DNA of 64,000 bases, taken from positions 248,001 to 312,000 of the forward strand of contig NW_026516677.1 in the NCBI RefSeq assembly GCF_025766255.1. Reading direction: 5' to 3'. Positions 45,744-57,881 of the stretch are shown piece after piece (the first letter of the stretch is position 1; each line of letters opens with the position of its first letter). Position numbers and translations under genes: made by a program. Source of the stretch: Zychaea mexicana (Eukaryota > Mucoromycota > Mucoromycetes > Mucorales > Lichtheimiaceae). The notes beneath the pieces are model-generated. The model was not told the DNA's origin. It saw only the letters and a list, made by a program, of their open reading frames with translations, and made no database searches.

Positions 45744-47959
45744 CTACGCCTTGCTTGCAGGTTGTTGTTGTTGTTGTTGTTGCTGTTGCTGTTGAGGAGC
45801 CTTGTACACACCAAATCTATAGTCGAGGTCTAAGAGCATCTTGAGTGCGTTTCTTGATCGAAGAGGTCCAAAGCCCTTCTCCTGGTCGGGCACCGGTCCG
45901 CTGCTGCTGCTGCTGCTAGCTGTGGTGGTTGTAGTGGAGGCATGGCTACCGGGTAGAGGGAATGCCTGATGCAAGATTTCATATACAGTCAATGTGACAC
46001 CAAACTGGGGTGATGATCGGAAGATTCTGGCTGGGCCACCCTTGAAGAAAGCCTTGAAGCCTTCTTCCTTGAAGATTTTGCTAGCAGCATCCGCAATACC
46101 CGTGTACGTTGTCTGACCCGACCGTGCTTCGACCTGCAAACGCGTCTTGATGACATCGGCGGGTGTGGTGAAGTAGGCGGCAGGCATACCGGCGATAGCA
46201 CCGGCCATCAGTAGTTCGGAAATGGTCAGTTTGTGGTTGGGGCCCTCGTGGAACATGTCGCGCTTCAGGTGAGCATAGGCAGGGAAATAGATGGCGGAAA
46301 AGGGGACGTCACGAAGCAAACATGCACTGGCGCCCTTGTACAGACCCACAATGCCCAGGTGCTTGACGATCCAGATGGCAGAGCGGCGAGGGACACCGCT
46401 GTTCTTGGCTTGTTCGCCTTGTATCTGGAGACGGATCTTGACGATTTCAAGTGGATTGGTAAAGACCTAAAGAGAACCAGCATCATCAGCTGACCCAGTT
46501 CTTGTTGGCTGCGAGTATCACCCCTGTATACGTTACCACTTGAGAACCACCAGCAGCACCACCAGCAATCATTTCGTGATAGAACTTGATTTCACCCGTT
46601 TCCTTGTTCGTCAGTTTGTTGCGCACAAAGTCATTGACCGTGAGCTTGATGGCTTTTTCGGGAGCGACACCCTACACGCATACAATCAGCTTACTAGTTA
46701 GTCTACCACATAGTCATCGCTTCTTTCATGAACCGCCAACAACAAGACAGGGCACTTACCACAAGCTGCGGACCCAAACCACGATACAAGCCGGCAAAGC
46801 CTTCGTTCTTGATGACTTTTTTGAAACAATCGAAGCTGTTCTTGTAGAGCAACTCACCGACGACCTTGGACCGCTGGTTCTGCATGCGGGTCTTGACAAG
46901 ATCGATGGGGTAGACAGCAGTGGCACCGACAGCACCGGCAATTGAGCCCAAGACGAACGCATAGGCGTTCTCCATGATTTCAAACATGAGACTCGACTTC
47001 TTTTTAGAGGAGGCACCAGCGACAGCGACCGGAACAGCAGGCTCGGGTTCCGGATGCGTCCAGCGGGGATCCAAGATTTTCCCGAAATCTTCAAGACCCA
47101 ATGTGCCTGAGGCACCATCCACACCCGCAAAATGGAAAATCACGTCAGCCTCCATGGGGGTGAAGACGGTGTAGCGCGAAGCCTGGGCGGCATGGTTCAA
47201 AAAGTCAGCCTTTGTGATTTTCTTGGTGGGGCTTTCGTCGATAGCGCGCTTGATGACGGCCTCAACCATATCAATGTTGCGGATGACGTTGTGGAACGCC
47301 ACGACGTTGGAAAAGGTAATCTTGTTGCCGCTTCCCGCATACAGGTTGCAGAGTGTGGGGAGATGGTCAATGACATGGTCCGACAGCTTGTGCTTGGCGA
47401 TGTCCAGAATGATGCGCTGGAACTGCTCTGGCTCAATGTATCCGGACTGCTGCGTGTCGTAGTGCTTGAACTCTTGACGCAGCCGTTCTCCCTGCAAGCC
47501 CTTGAGCAACTGGGAAAACTCCTCGTAGCTCAGTTCATGATGCCCCTCCTTTTTTCCAATATACAACTTGAGCCAGTCGCAGTCGAAATCGAACGCCACC
47601 GCATCCTTGGGCATGTTGCTCGAAAGCCCGTCCTTGAACTGATCAAACGTAATCTTGCCCGTGCCATCCACGTCAAACAGTCGGAACGCAATCTCGTACT
47701 CGGCATCGGGCTTGGACAGGAGATTCTCAAAGATGACGAAATCCTGGAACGAGACCAGGCCCTTGTTGGACTTGTCTGCAACCTTGTACAGCAAGCCATA
47801 CTGCTCCCTCTGGATCTTTTTAAAGTCTTCGCCCGGTGCAATGGCGGCGAGAAAGTCGTCCTGTGTCATGTAACGTTCGTTGTCCTTTTCGACCGAGGCA
47901 TGTTTGTAAAAGAGTTGGCGGTAGTGTTCCGACAAGGCGGGTGCTTCTTTGGTTGCCAT
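45744..47959 (-). CDS. AGC1: Ca2+-regulated mitochondrial aspartate/glutamate carrier (aralar/citrin type)
   Basis: A 685-residue protein in three exons (47959-46760, 46671-46537, 46466-45744), phase 0 throughout. The N-terminal 300 residues form EF-hand repeats (for example [17 protein letters not shown]) and a linker. Three carrier repeats follow with signatures [18 protein letters not shown] and PADVIKTRL. The length matches animal citrin/aralar (about 675) and is shorter than S. cerevisiae Agc1, whose N-domain is not an active EF-hand set. The C-terminus ends in a polyQ tract. In the known family it exchanges aspartate for glutamate plus a proton across the inner membrane, feeding the malate-aspartate shuttle. 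Animal-type Ca2+ control is inferred from the EF-hand residues. Codon bias toward C indicates high expression. Confidence 0.95.
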
Positions 47960-49149
47960 GGCGTAGTTGTATTTTCTATGGCACGCGCTTTCGTTCGAGG
48001 GAAAGGGTGAGGAGAGGAGAAAGAAAGAAAAAAGTGGAGAAAGAAAAAGAAGAAAAAAGAGAAGCCAGGTGGGGAAACAGAAGTGGAGGTTTGTTGTCGC
48101 GTAAAAGATGGGCGGAAGTGTGTCGGAGACCGAGAGAACTGTCCAATGGTCGAGTTCCGCAACCTCGGGTGTTCATCAACTTTATCTTTGCCTTTATTTT
48201 TTATCCTCTCCTCGCTGAAAAACAGCCGATTGCTACGAGACAAGAAGAAGGGCTGGTTAGAGTGTGGATATGAGGAGAAAGGGCTCTGTTCAGGGGTGGG
48301 GGTAGAAAAAGAAGAGATAAAAAAGTTTAGAATCCAACAGCAACAATGCGAGCTGTTGTTGAGACGCCATCTAGAAGAAGAAGAAGAAGAAGAAGAAGAG
48401 GAAGACAAGGAAGAAGAGGCAGGAACAAGGGCAGTGAACGTGTACACCTAGTAGCAGAAGGCTCTTGTTGTAGCTGATAGTGTTGCGGCATCTCCCAAGT
48501 GATTTGATGATCAGTTAGTTATTCGCTCCCTGTTCCTGCAAACCTAATAGCTGCCGGCCTGGCAAATCCTGAAACTTGCCAAAACAGGCAAATATCCGGG
48601 ATCCCCTTCACGTGTTTCATGTGAATGGACACCACCACCGCCAATCACAGCTGCCCTTGCTAACTGTGAGTCGTATGCTTTGCGGGGTTTTTACCATAAA
48701 AACTTTTTTTTTTTGTTGCTCTTATAAATGCTTCTTTCTTACCGGCTGGCCCAATTGTCATCCAAGACGGCAGATAGTCACGCGACGACCGCGACGACGA
48801 TTATTCATCAAGGGCACACCGCGTTAGTGTATAACAAGAAGAGTCCCTTTTCTCTTTCCCCCCCACTCCCCTGCACTGCGTACAGAAGTAGAAGAGTACA
48901 GAATTTAACTCCATAGCACTGCCAAGTGACAGCCAACAACAATAAAGGTTGCACATGCCAACCACAAAGCGTGAGAGTTTTTAGTCAGCCCTGAATATCC
49001 AGCAATGTCAGATGGAAGTTTGATACATGACTAACGGACAATAGACATACAGTAGCCAGCGTGCTTTGTTGTGTGTCGTTTAAACATGGAAATTACTACT
49101 ACTACTATGTACGTATGTGTGTGGGGTAGAAAGAGAAATCATAAATCAC
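47960..49149. other. Intergenic region, carrier promoter; GA-rich
   Basis: 1.19 kb. GA-rich purine tracts dominate 48000-48420 on the plus strand, including a (GAA)n run at 48373-48399, probably the CT-rich leader and promoter of the carrier on the minus strand. A CCAAT box (CGCCAATCA, about 48639-48647) lies about 680 bp upstream of the carrier start. No gene supported. Confidence 0.5.
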
Positions 49150-51412
49150 TTAGAGCAGAAAAGCACCTGTCAAAGCTGCCACTGGCGAACCTGTAACGCG
49201 TGGTATGCTCCATCCTACTGCTGACATTTCCTCAGCTGAGCCAGCAACATCGAGATGCGTAAAGCCGATCGGCTTCTTGTCCTTGAGACCATGCTTATCA
49301 AGTCCCGAGGCAATCAACATGAATCCAGCAGGGTACTGGTGACCACGGTTTGTCATGGTGCTTGGTTGGTCGTTGGCCTGCACCACATCCTCGCTTGACC
49401 GACCTGGCTGGACCACCTCCACATCTTCACGACGGAAGGTTGAGATTTCAAACGGATCCGCCAGCACATGGCCCGCATCATAGATACGCTGGCTCATCTT
49501 GTGTCGTCGTGCAAACCCATTGTCCAATGCAATACCATAGCCGTTGTATGCACGAAGCGCATGACCCGTCAAGGTGGCCACTGTGAACAGGAAGTTAGGG
49601 GCGCTAGATGATGATGCTACTGCTTCTTCCTTGAATTGGCACAGCAAATCCGTCATTACCATGCGACCTTCTGCGTCTGTGTTTCCAACCAGCACTAGAT
49701 ATATGCAATATTTTAAGAATGACTTGCTTGGCAGCGGCATAATGATTAAGAAGCATCTAGTAATATCTTTACCTCGTGTGCCATTACGCGAATAGATAAC
49801 CTCATCACTGACATATGAATCGGATCCTACAGAGTTGCGAACCAAGGCTAATCCAGCACGGACATTCACTCTGTCGGGCTGCAACATGCTGATCGTCTTG
49901 AAATATCCAGCCACGGCTGCTGCACCGCACTTGTCACGCGACATTCCTATCATTCCGTGGAGTCAATTTCTATATCTAGCCACCTCCTTTAATTTGTTCG
50001 CTTATCGCGATGGTTTACCTCGCATGTGGCCACTGCACTTGATATCGGCACCGCCCGTATCATAGGTCACACCCTTGCCAACAAAGTAAAGACTATGTAC
50101 ACAAAATAAATGTTAAAACCAACAAACCATAACAGCAGCAGCAGCAGGAAGACATAGGAGCCATCCACTCTCATTCACAAACATACTTTTCCTTGACCTT
50201 GCTCTGATCGGGCGATTGATATTCAAAGAGGACAAATCGCGGATGGTGGCGCGATACTGTATCCGAGAAGTTAATACAAGTCAGCACGCGTGAGTGCGGG
50301 AATTATAAAATACAATAAGCAGCAAATTTTCTCTATAATTTTTCCCACGCACCTGCCAAACTAGCACGGGTGACCGCATGAGCCAAAGGATACTCTTTCT
50401 TGATTGTTTCGATGTCGTCGATCACGGTCATCTTGATACGGGGATCCTTGCCAAAGGTGTCCTGCAAATACTTGACAACCTGAATAGGCGACATGCGTTC
50501 GGGATCCGGCGAGCCAATATCTGAAGAATTTATTCATATTCAAGAGGTCAGGTCGATCACGTTAAACATTGCTTTCTCACGCACTAATATCACACAGAGA
50601 CACCGGCGTGAACCCATAGTATCACGCCCTAATTATAGGTTTGGCTGTTCCCAAACTCACCTTTGCTGACACGACGTCCCATTTCGATGGCTGAAACCTT
50701 TTGGATCAAGCTTTCCACTTGGACCTGGTCACGGGTGCTGAATCCAAGCTGCTTGAACACCTGCAGGGGCTTCTTGGAACGCTCAGCATGTTCTCGTACA
50801 TCGATGGGTTCATATGCAGACTCGAACAAGCCAAGAATGGTGACTTCCAAATAATGTTTGAAATCATCCTCGCCATCAAACGTCCAGCCCAAGTTGGACG
50901 AATCCTTAGGAGTATCGGCAAACACAACAATAGGTGCTGTCACACCAGCCTTCAATGCTCGTTTACCCGCAGCAAAAGCAGCATCTTAACGCGTGTATAA
51001 TCACATACGGCATCGAGCGTAAGTTTTACACACGTATATGTTAGTATGTATATTTCCTGAACCAAACCCCCAAAAGAAAAATGCAATATTTTTTTTTTTC
51101 ATAAAGTCATGAATGTGGATATATACCTTTGAATCGACGCACATCGTCGAAATCATTATTGATGGAACCGACAGGAGCAACAACAACGCGTTTGCTTGGT
51201 CCTTGATTGTCAGAAACGACAATGAGCTGAATGGATTCACCAAAGTGCTCGTCCATATCAGCATAGACTTGGGCGGCAGGAATGACAGTGGTCAAAGCCT
51301 TCTTGTCAGAGAAAAAGACGATTGTGCCGTCATATTGGCCTTTCAAGTCCTCTGAAGCAAGAAACTGCTTGGGATCGTTTTGTGTGTAAATGTTAAGCTG
51401 AGGCAATTCCAT
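49150..51412 (-). CDS. Leucyl aminopeptidase, M17 family
   Basis: A 546-residue protein in seven exons: 51412-51127, 50984-50661, 50520-50353, 50256-50187, 50092-50019, 49946-49773, 49694-49150, all phases closing. The catalytic C-domain has the metal-binding GKGVTYDTGGADIK (Lys and Asp ligands), MSRDKCGAAAVAG and the M17 hallmark NTDAEGRMV. The N-domain is divergent. The variant residues and C-terminal GFTHLDVAGSAEEM resemble the W07G4.4-type subgroup of animals and fungi, not E. coli PepA. M17 enzymes are hexameric di-zinc or manganese peptidases that remove N-terminal residues. A lumen or export signal is absent, so a cytosolic location is likely. Confidence 0.92.
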
Positions 51413-53309
51413 TTTGTTTTTCCTATGAATCAGGGAACAGACGGAAAGATAGAAAGAAAAAGGTAGAAAAAGAGGGTGTATGTCATATTTAACGACACTG
51501 CCAGTGGTGATTGTATAATTTAGCACCAGTCAACAGTTTGTTCCCAGCTGCTGGAGAAAAGGGACGGGAACAGTGCTTTGTCCCACCTGCCGCGAATAGT
51601 AATACTTTCTCTTTAAGGGTCCTGCTTCCTCTTGGTGAATGTATAAATCATGCGAGCACTAAGCAGTTCGCATCATACTATACAGACTTTTTATACTCAC
51701 AGATACCCCATGATAGCCTATCTGTTTCGCTCCCGGCAACACATATAGTCCATTGCTTTTGTGGTGTTTACTCCGGGATATATGTATTAGGTATCTATTT
51801 CTTTTGGTTCAAAGCCGACGACGGTGTTTAACTTTTTGACAGCGGTTGCATTCCGATCCGTATTTCGGGTTATCTTTTACCGTCGGTTAAAGACCACCGT
51901 ATAAATGAGCGAGCGCGTTATGTTGCCTTTTTGCTTTGTTCTAGTGTGTAGTAAAAGAGCTAGCTAGGCTACCCACTACTTGTTGTATATTTACAGTCGT
52001 CTACTAGGTATTATCAAAATAGATGTAAAGGAGCGCGTGTTGCGGGTTTTTTGACCCACCGGTGAAGGCATCAAGTGTTCGGTGAATTTTTATACAGGAC
52101 CATAAACTATATTGAGCCGGATAAAAAAAAAGACATATGCTCCATCGCATTCAGATGAAGGACGATGGCGTAAATTGGTGCAAATAACTTGCTCCACTCA
52201 CTAATTATGGCTTGGGCATCGGAAATCTGATAATGTGACTTGATGCTTTTTAAGCCTTTGGAAGCCTTCGGAAGCGTTTATGAGCATTCCAGAGCATTTG
52301 AAGGTTTCAAAAAGCATTGAGATACAAACGTCAATTTCCGACGGGTAAGTTGGGTTTAATGGAGCCAAGACCCTGCAGCAAGAAATTCCATTGAGTTGAC
52401 GTTCTTCAAACACGCTTAAAAAAATAACAGTATACTTCTAGTATGTATTACTCATTTGCTATTACACTTGCATGTCAAAGAAGCCGGTACAGTATTGATA
52501 TACGTTTGAGTATTAGAGAGCACCGCCACTGCGTAAACACTACAGTCAAGTAGCTTTTCTGCAAAATACACGTCTCACTATACTAATGTTCTGGGGAAAA
52601 TTGCCATTTCCTTCAACGCGTCAAAGACAATATATATGCCCTGAATGCTGCCAAAAGTCTTGTTCATAGTACATATACGAGTGCGGAAGGGTAGTATATT
52701 AGCAGATGAATGAATAATTATTTTAAATTAGCGGGCAGTTTCTTTCAAACATTAGTAGCTTCTGATCATGTTTATTATTATAGTATTAAATGTTGTATAA
52801 TACTCAACAACATACCATAGAATAAGTTGACTAAGTCTCGTAAAGCGCTGATTTTGATACATATTAAAGCTGCGTGTGAGTACTACTATTAAGACAAGAA
52901 GTATATAGCCATGACAATCCCCCCTCCCTTTTTTTACGCGCCTTATCAAAGGTTAAAGTACGTTGGAATTTATAAAAGGCAAATATTAATCAATGCCCTA
53001 TCACAATGAGCACATTATTATTATTTTTCGTTACCTTCAGGAAGACCCTCAGGAAGACCCTGTGTTAGCTTGATGTGCTTACACACAAAAACATTAGCAT
53101 TTGATGTTACTGTAATTTTTAGCAAAATAATGAGAATGTCAAAATCTATATAAAGCACTTGAAGTAGGGTGATTTACACGGTGATATTACTTACAACGGG
53201 CTTATAGAAACAATAGATCGTCAACTTTATGAGCACACTTTTTATAAAATATGATGTAGAGACTCGTTTTGTCACAAGTAGAAACAGCAGTAGTAGGTAT
53301 GTGATAGAC
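51413..53309. other. Gene-poor AT-rich region, about 1.9 kb
   Basis: It holds the aminopeptidase promoter (near 51413-51700) and then sequence with no supported gene. It contains a degenerate 10-bp periodic repeat (52252-52321, listed separately) and a short tandem duplication of a 12-mer near 53036-53060 (GGAAGACCCTCA type). Confidence 0.5.
52252..52321. repeat. Degenerate 10-bp tandem repeat, seven units
   Basis: Seven consecutive decamers keep register: AAGCCTTTGG, AAGCCTTCGG, AAGCGTTTAT, GAGCATTCCA, GAGCATTTGA, AGGTTTCAAA, AAGCATTGAG. The core RAGC-x-TT recurs every 10 bp, close to one helical turn. No gene overlaps it. It might be an eroded minisatellite or a set of phased binding sites; this is seen but unexplained. 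Confidence 0.55.
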
Positions 53310-53616
53310 GGTTTTGTATCCCTCTTGTAAGTTGCGTACTGCTGCTTGCCCTGGTGCTTTCCAAGCTCAATCAATTGGGAGACATTGATACCTTGCTTTA
53401 GAAAAAATACACCACTCCACGTTCTGTAATCAAAAGAGCCAAACCGTCCTTTTGCTGATTCGTAAGTTTAGGTAATTGGCTTTATGCACTTCAGTTTCCA
53501 TATGTGGTGTCAGCTCAACGACCTTTTCGGCATTATTGTAGAGTAACGCTTTTTGGGATCAGCTCGATGACCGGGACCATGATGTTCGAACTCTTCGATT
53601 TCCGGGACCTGTATAA
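53310..53616 (-). pseudogene. TauD/TfdA-type dioxygenase pseudogene fragment
   Basis: Reading the minus strand across frame changes gives four consecutive pieces in family order. They are VPEIEEFEHHGPGHRADPKK (53616-53551), ALLYNNAEKVVELTPHMETE (about 53549-53452 region), DGLALLITERGVVYFF (53450-53403) and QGINVSQLIELGKHQGK (about 53400-53350). They match the N-terminal part of fungal alpha-ketoglutarate-dependent TauD-like dioxygenases. At least three frameshifts and two stops separate the pieces. The catalytic HxD...H region is not found downstream, so the copy is both shifted and truncated. An upstream open segment (about 53965-53800) may be more of the same gene but is not recognisable. 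Identification rests on recalled family similarity. Confidence 0.65.
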
Positions 53617-56105
53617 TTATAAGCAAATTTGATGCATTTTTGAATGTTACGTACCCTTTTCGTTCCTTATATGTAACACATGCTTATCATTGTCTTCACC
53701 TCTTTGATCTTTTCCCACCCGATCACAAGAGGTCTTTTTTTAGAAGAGAAAGTCAACAGTAAAAAGGACTCATACCTTGACATCTGAAAAAAACGAGGTA
53801 ATGGACCTTTTTACGCGCCAGCTGCTTCAAGATCAGCTGATCATATGGCTTACTAGCAGTAGTATCAAAGGATCGATCTTTCCTTCTGTCACTGTTGTGA
53901 ATTTTCGTGCAGCCTTGATGACTATGTTTTAAGCTTTTGTCCGTTGTAATCAGAAAAGAAACAACGATTTAAAAGAGAAAGGGTGTAAAAAACGTATACG
54001 TTTTATTTGTATTATGCATGGAGCTGTCTAGAGCGTTTATTTAAAAAGTCATCCAACGACCAACGACATCAAAGTCCAGAACGCCACTATGTTCCTTCGG
54101 GACGATCTCCAAAATTTTATTAAGCCGACTTTTTAAAGCGGCTGGCTGACTCAGTCACGGAGGTATGTATATTAAGGAAGTGGCTATAAATGTACCCTGA
54201 TGATCAACGGCATTTATGCTTTTCTTCGATGCATTCGCCGTTGGTGATACAAATTATGCGCCTGGTGCTCTGTTCGCATTTTGCATATTGGATTGAAGTT
54301 CTGTGACAGTGCTACTTAGATATTGCATCATCCCTCCAAATAAATATATTCAGCAGTAACTACAGTAAGTCAATCCTACAGCAGAAATGCAGCAGCATGC
54401 ATGATATGATCTTGCAATGCATATGTATTACTCCTGAATTCAAGAGATACTTATACATTGATAACTTTTTATAACGGTAGTAAGCTTATCACTTCAACTA
54501 GTAAATGGTAATATGATTACACATCAAGGAGAGATTCCGAAAGTTTTGCGCCTTTGTCGCCTGCACGCCTTCAGTCTTTTGAACCCCTGCTTCGCTGCGT
54601 GTCAAACCCCACGGAGCTTCGTCTCCCCGCAGACCCACTTTGTTGTGGGAGAGGGGAGCTCGTTCAAAGCTGTAACAGTATCTTTTGACGGCATTCTAAT
54701 ACATCACTGTTGTGAGCAATGGCATGAAACTCGCTATCTGATTACTGTTGCCATACGTTGACCTAATTCACCGCGCTTACCTACTCAATTATCATTGAAA
54801 CTTCCATGGAAAACATTGATAATAAGCGTTTGCACTGTTTAAGTCTGCCACTCGTCTGCGTCGCATCCACCATTGCTCAACCCAACGCACGCTCGCTGGT
54901 TAAAGCACTGATGCTCGGCGCTCGCACAAAGACGCCCATCAGTTCAGTGTATCTAATATTGAGGTGGCGACTGGTTTATTTGGTCCAACAGCGGGGCTTT
55001 GGCTCTTTTCTTGGGGACAGCTTCCTTCACTTGTTTTAGCAAAACACATAAACATGGACTTGAGCCCACTGACTTTACAAAATCGCACAAAAAATCATTA
55101 ACGTGAGAACATATAATCGTTTATGTGCAACACAACTTTTTGACCATGGCCAGTAGATTTTTGAAGCAGAATAACTTACTACTTTCTTGTAGCGAATGAC
55201 AAAATCAAACACTCCAAAAGCTCATCCAAAAGTAGGTTGTAATCTACAAGCGTGTTTGGATGGGGCACAATCAAACATATAGTATTAATTCCACATCCAT
55301 TCTCGGCTATATAGAATATCTCTTGTTGACTCAAGGTATATACATAATGTGTGTTTTGTATTATAAGTTAGTGAGACTTGACGCCTCCTTATGACAGAAC
55401 GCAAGCAGAAGGCTATTCGTTGTATATTATATGTTGAAAGGCGGCGAAGCCATGTGCATGAAAGATACCTTTTTAAGAGCACACATGATTTTCTTGCCTT
55501 CTACTTTGTGACGCCGGCATGAACATAGTAGAGTAGCTTCTGAGGATTAGTAATGATGAATGAAGGATTGAAATACTGTAAAATAACGACCAGAAGTATG
55601 GCTACCGATTAGCTGAGCGACTCTTGCAGAGCTAGCTATCACAGTATCTAATGATGCAGGTCGCAAGAACAGGACGACGGGTATGCAGCAAGACCCTACC
55701 TATATATCCCACTATATCCAAAATCAACTAGATAATTGCAGCATCTGACTGTACCTATTCGTATTTGCCCTGCTACTTCGCTATTCTTATTTACTACGTA
55801 CATCGTGTCTAAAAGGCAAAATGCAGCAATGCTGTTCTGTACACTCTGGTACCGGTGAGCGATAGTATTTTTCATGCAGAAGATTGGGCAACTGCATGTG
55901 ATATACGGTACGATCAAACGTAACCTTCCACATCACATATCATGCATCAAATAGTTGGCTTTTCTGTATCTCCTTTCTCAACGAAATATATGCCAGGAGC
56001 AGGATTTTGCTCCGTTTTGCTATTTATACTGTCTTTAAGGCTGACATCAATTGGTAATCTTTTCTTTTCTCCTTATTTCTGTCGTACTTGCTGACGCTAA
56101 ACATT
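53617..56105. other. Gene-poor region between two pseudogenes, about 2.5 kb
   Basis: No intact gene. Base composition changes abruptly to GC-richer sequence at about 54530-54780 and 54810-55030, with open but unrecognised frames on both strands. That suggests further decayed coding sequence or an old insertion. The remainder is AT-rich. An isolated TGACTCA at 54147-54153 has no gene to regulate nearby. Confidence 0.4.
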
Positions 56106-57881
56106 ATGATCGACTTCATTAATTCAGTAATTCAACGGCCACTACATTATGCTACGACCGATACCATGGTTACTCCTCTTGGGTTCAATTCCAATGCTTT
56201 ATCAAGCCATACAGCACTAGCTTTACAATCGTCTGGCATCCTAGTCTTGGCTTGGTTCCTGATATGGAGAGTGATGAAAGCAAGGACTGCAAGAGGAAAA
56301 GAGCAGCAGTTTTTGTTACTGAGCAACGAGAAGATACTGTGCCAGTTGTACCCGGCGCACTTCCACTATTGGGGCATTCTTTGCAAATGGCGTCAAACTC
56401 TTTGCATTTCATACGGCAATGCAAAGCCAAATATGGGCTCCTGTTTCGCGTTCGCCAGCCTGTGAATCAAGAGATCTATGTGGTTACCGGTAAACTGATT
56501 ATTGAGCTTCTCCGGATGCCGGAGAATGTCGTCAGCCTTCATCAAGAGGTGGAATATGTGTTTCCGATGCAACGTATCATCGTGTCCCATTATAATAATG
56601 GCAAAACAGACGAGCTTAGCCACCACCGGATTCCCTGTAAGTATCAAGATTGATCTATGCTTTTCATCTTACAGCCTACTCCCTCTTTTAATATCGTGCC
56701 AGAAAGGACTGACAGCGTGCTTTCTTCGGGGGGTATAGTCAACACGATTGCACAAAAGAACTACTGCGAAAAAGGCGTTACGAAGTTCAGTCTTCGGGTG
56801 AAAGAGGAGATCAAGCAATGTTTGGATGAGGAACTACAGTTGCAAGAACGTGGAGCTAGAAAAGAGGTCGACATTAAAAGCTTCCTCAGCAAGATGCAAG
56901 CCCGTACTTTCTGTGCAGCCTTTGTGGGTAGTCAATCCATCGATAACAAGAAACTCGGCCCGATTCTCTCGAATATACACAATACGATTGTGCGAGCGGC
57001 AGCAGTGTATCGCACGTTTCCGTTCTGAATCGCTGACTCAATAGTTCGCCGTTTTGTATCAGCCGAAGCGGATCTATATAGTGCATTGGCAATGATAGTT
57101 CCTCAGATCGACAAGACACGTTTTTCGTCCGGCAGTAATCAAGAAGAAGAACAAATGAAGGAAACTATTTCAATCTACTTTTGCATCAACTCAATTCGGA
57201 CGGCTCACAACGGTCCACAGTGGATTGTGCGCTCCGGTTTATCAAGCTTTTTACTGGCGGGTCCTTGGCTCGCAAACAATTTAACGGCTTTGCATTACAT
57301 GAGCTTGCATGCAGGCCTCGGCTTGTCGAAGAACTACGCCAAGAAATACTCAAGTTGGGCGAGGATAACATTACTCCGGATACCATTGGCTCAATTAGTC
57401 TGTTGGACTCATTTGCAAGAGAAACGCTCCGGTACCACAGTAATCCGTTGATGAATTTCCATCGAGTGGTGCAAGACGTTCTGTTTTCGAACGGCAAGGT
57501 CGTTCCCAAAGGAAGTTTGATCGCGGTAGCTCAAGAAGAAGGCCACAAGGATCCTTCTATTGCTCCGGAAACACTGTCTTCCCTTCCTCTTCTTCCTTGT
57601 TGGACGAATACGATCCGTATCGTTATGCGGGCAGCAATGAGAATAACGAGCAATGGACGAGCCAAACGATCACCCAGAAGGGCTATTTTTCCTTTGGCTG
57701 GGCTATGCATCCTTGCCGGGGTCGCCAGTTTGTCATCATGGAATTCAAGCTTTTTATTGCAGAGCTTGTGATGCGTTACAACATCTCGACACAATCAGGT
57801 TATGACCGGGGCAAAGATCGCAGTGTGTTGGGCTCACTTAAACTTTTCCCTAAAGAGCCTCTTATTTTCGAGCGTATTTAA
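56106..57881 (+). pseudogene. Cytochrome P450 pseudogene
   Basis: P450 landmarks appear in the right order but in three different frames. The N-terminal anchor SSGILVLAWFLIWRVM is in the frame of ATG 56106. The frame then changes to one with PVVPGALPLLGHSLQMA (proline hinge) and VKEEIKQCLDEELQ, which has stops at 56651-56653 and 57026-57028. The next frame has HELACRPRLVEELRQEI and the ExxR helix FARETLRYH. The last frame holds FSFGWAMHPCRGRQF, the heme-Cys loop, where the second conserved Gly is Ala. No GT-AG introns restore one frame across these breaks. It is therefore most likely an inactivated P450 of the large fungal type, although sequencing error at several sites cannot be excluded. 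Confidence 0.75.

Noticed and set aside
47132..48010. 292-codon open frame on the plus strand
   Set aside because: Antisense to the aspartate/glutamate carrier, with the same codon-bias explanation.
54147..54157. TGACTCAGTCA, an extended Gcn4-like site
   Set aside because: It lies in a gene-poor area with no gene start within about 2 kb; a chance match is likely.
57033..57039. TGACTCA inside the P450 pseudogene
   Set aside because: Within decayed coding sequence; no promoter context.
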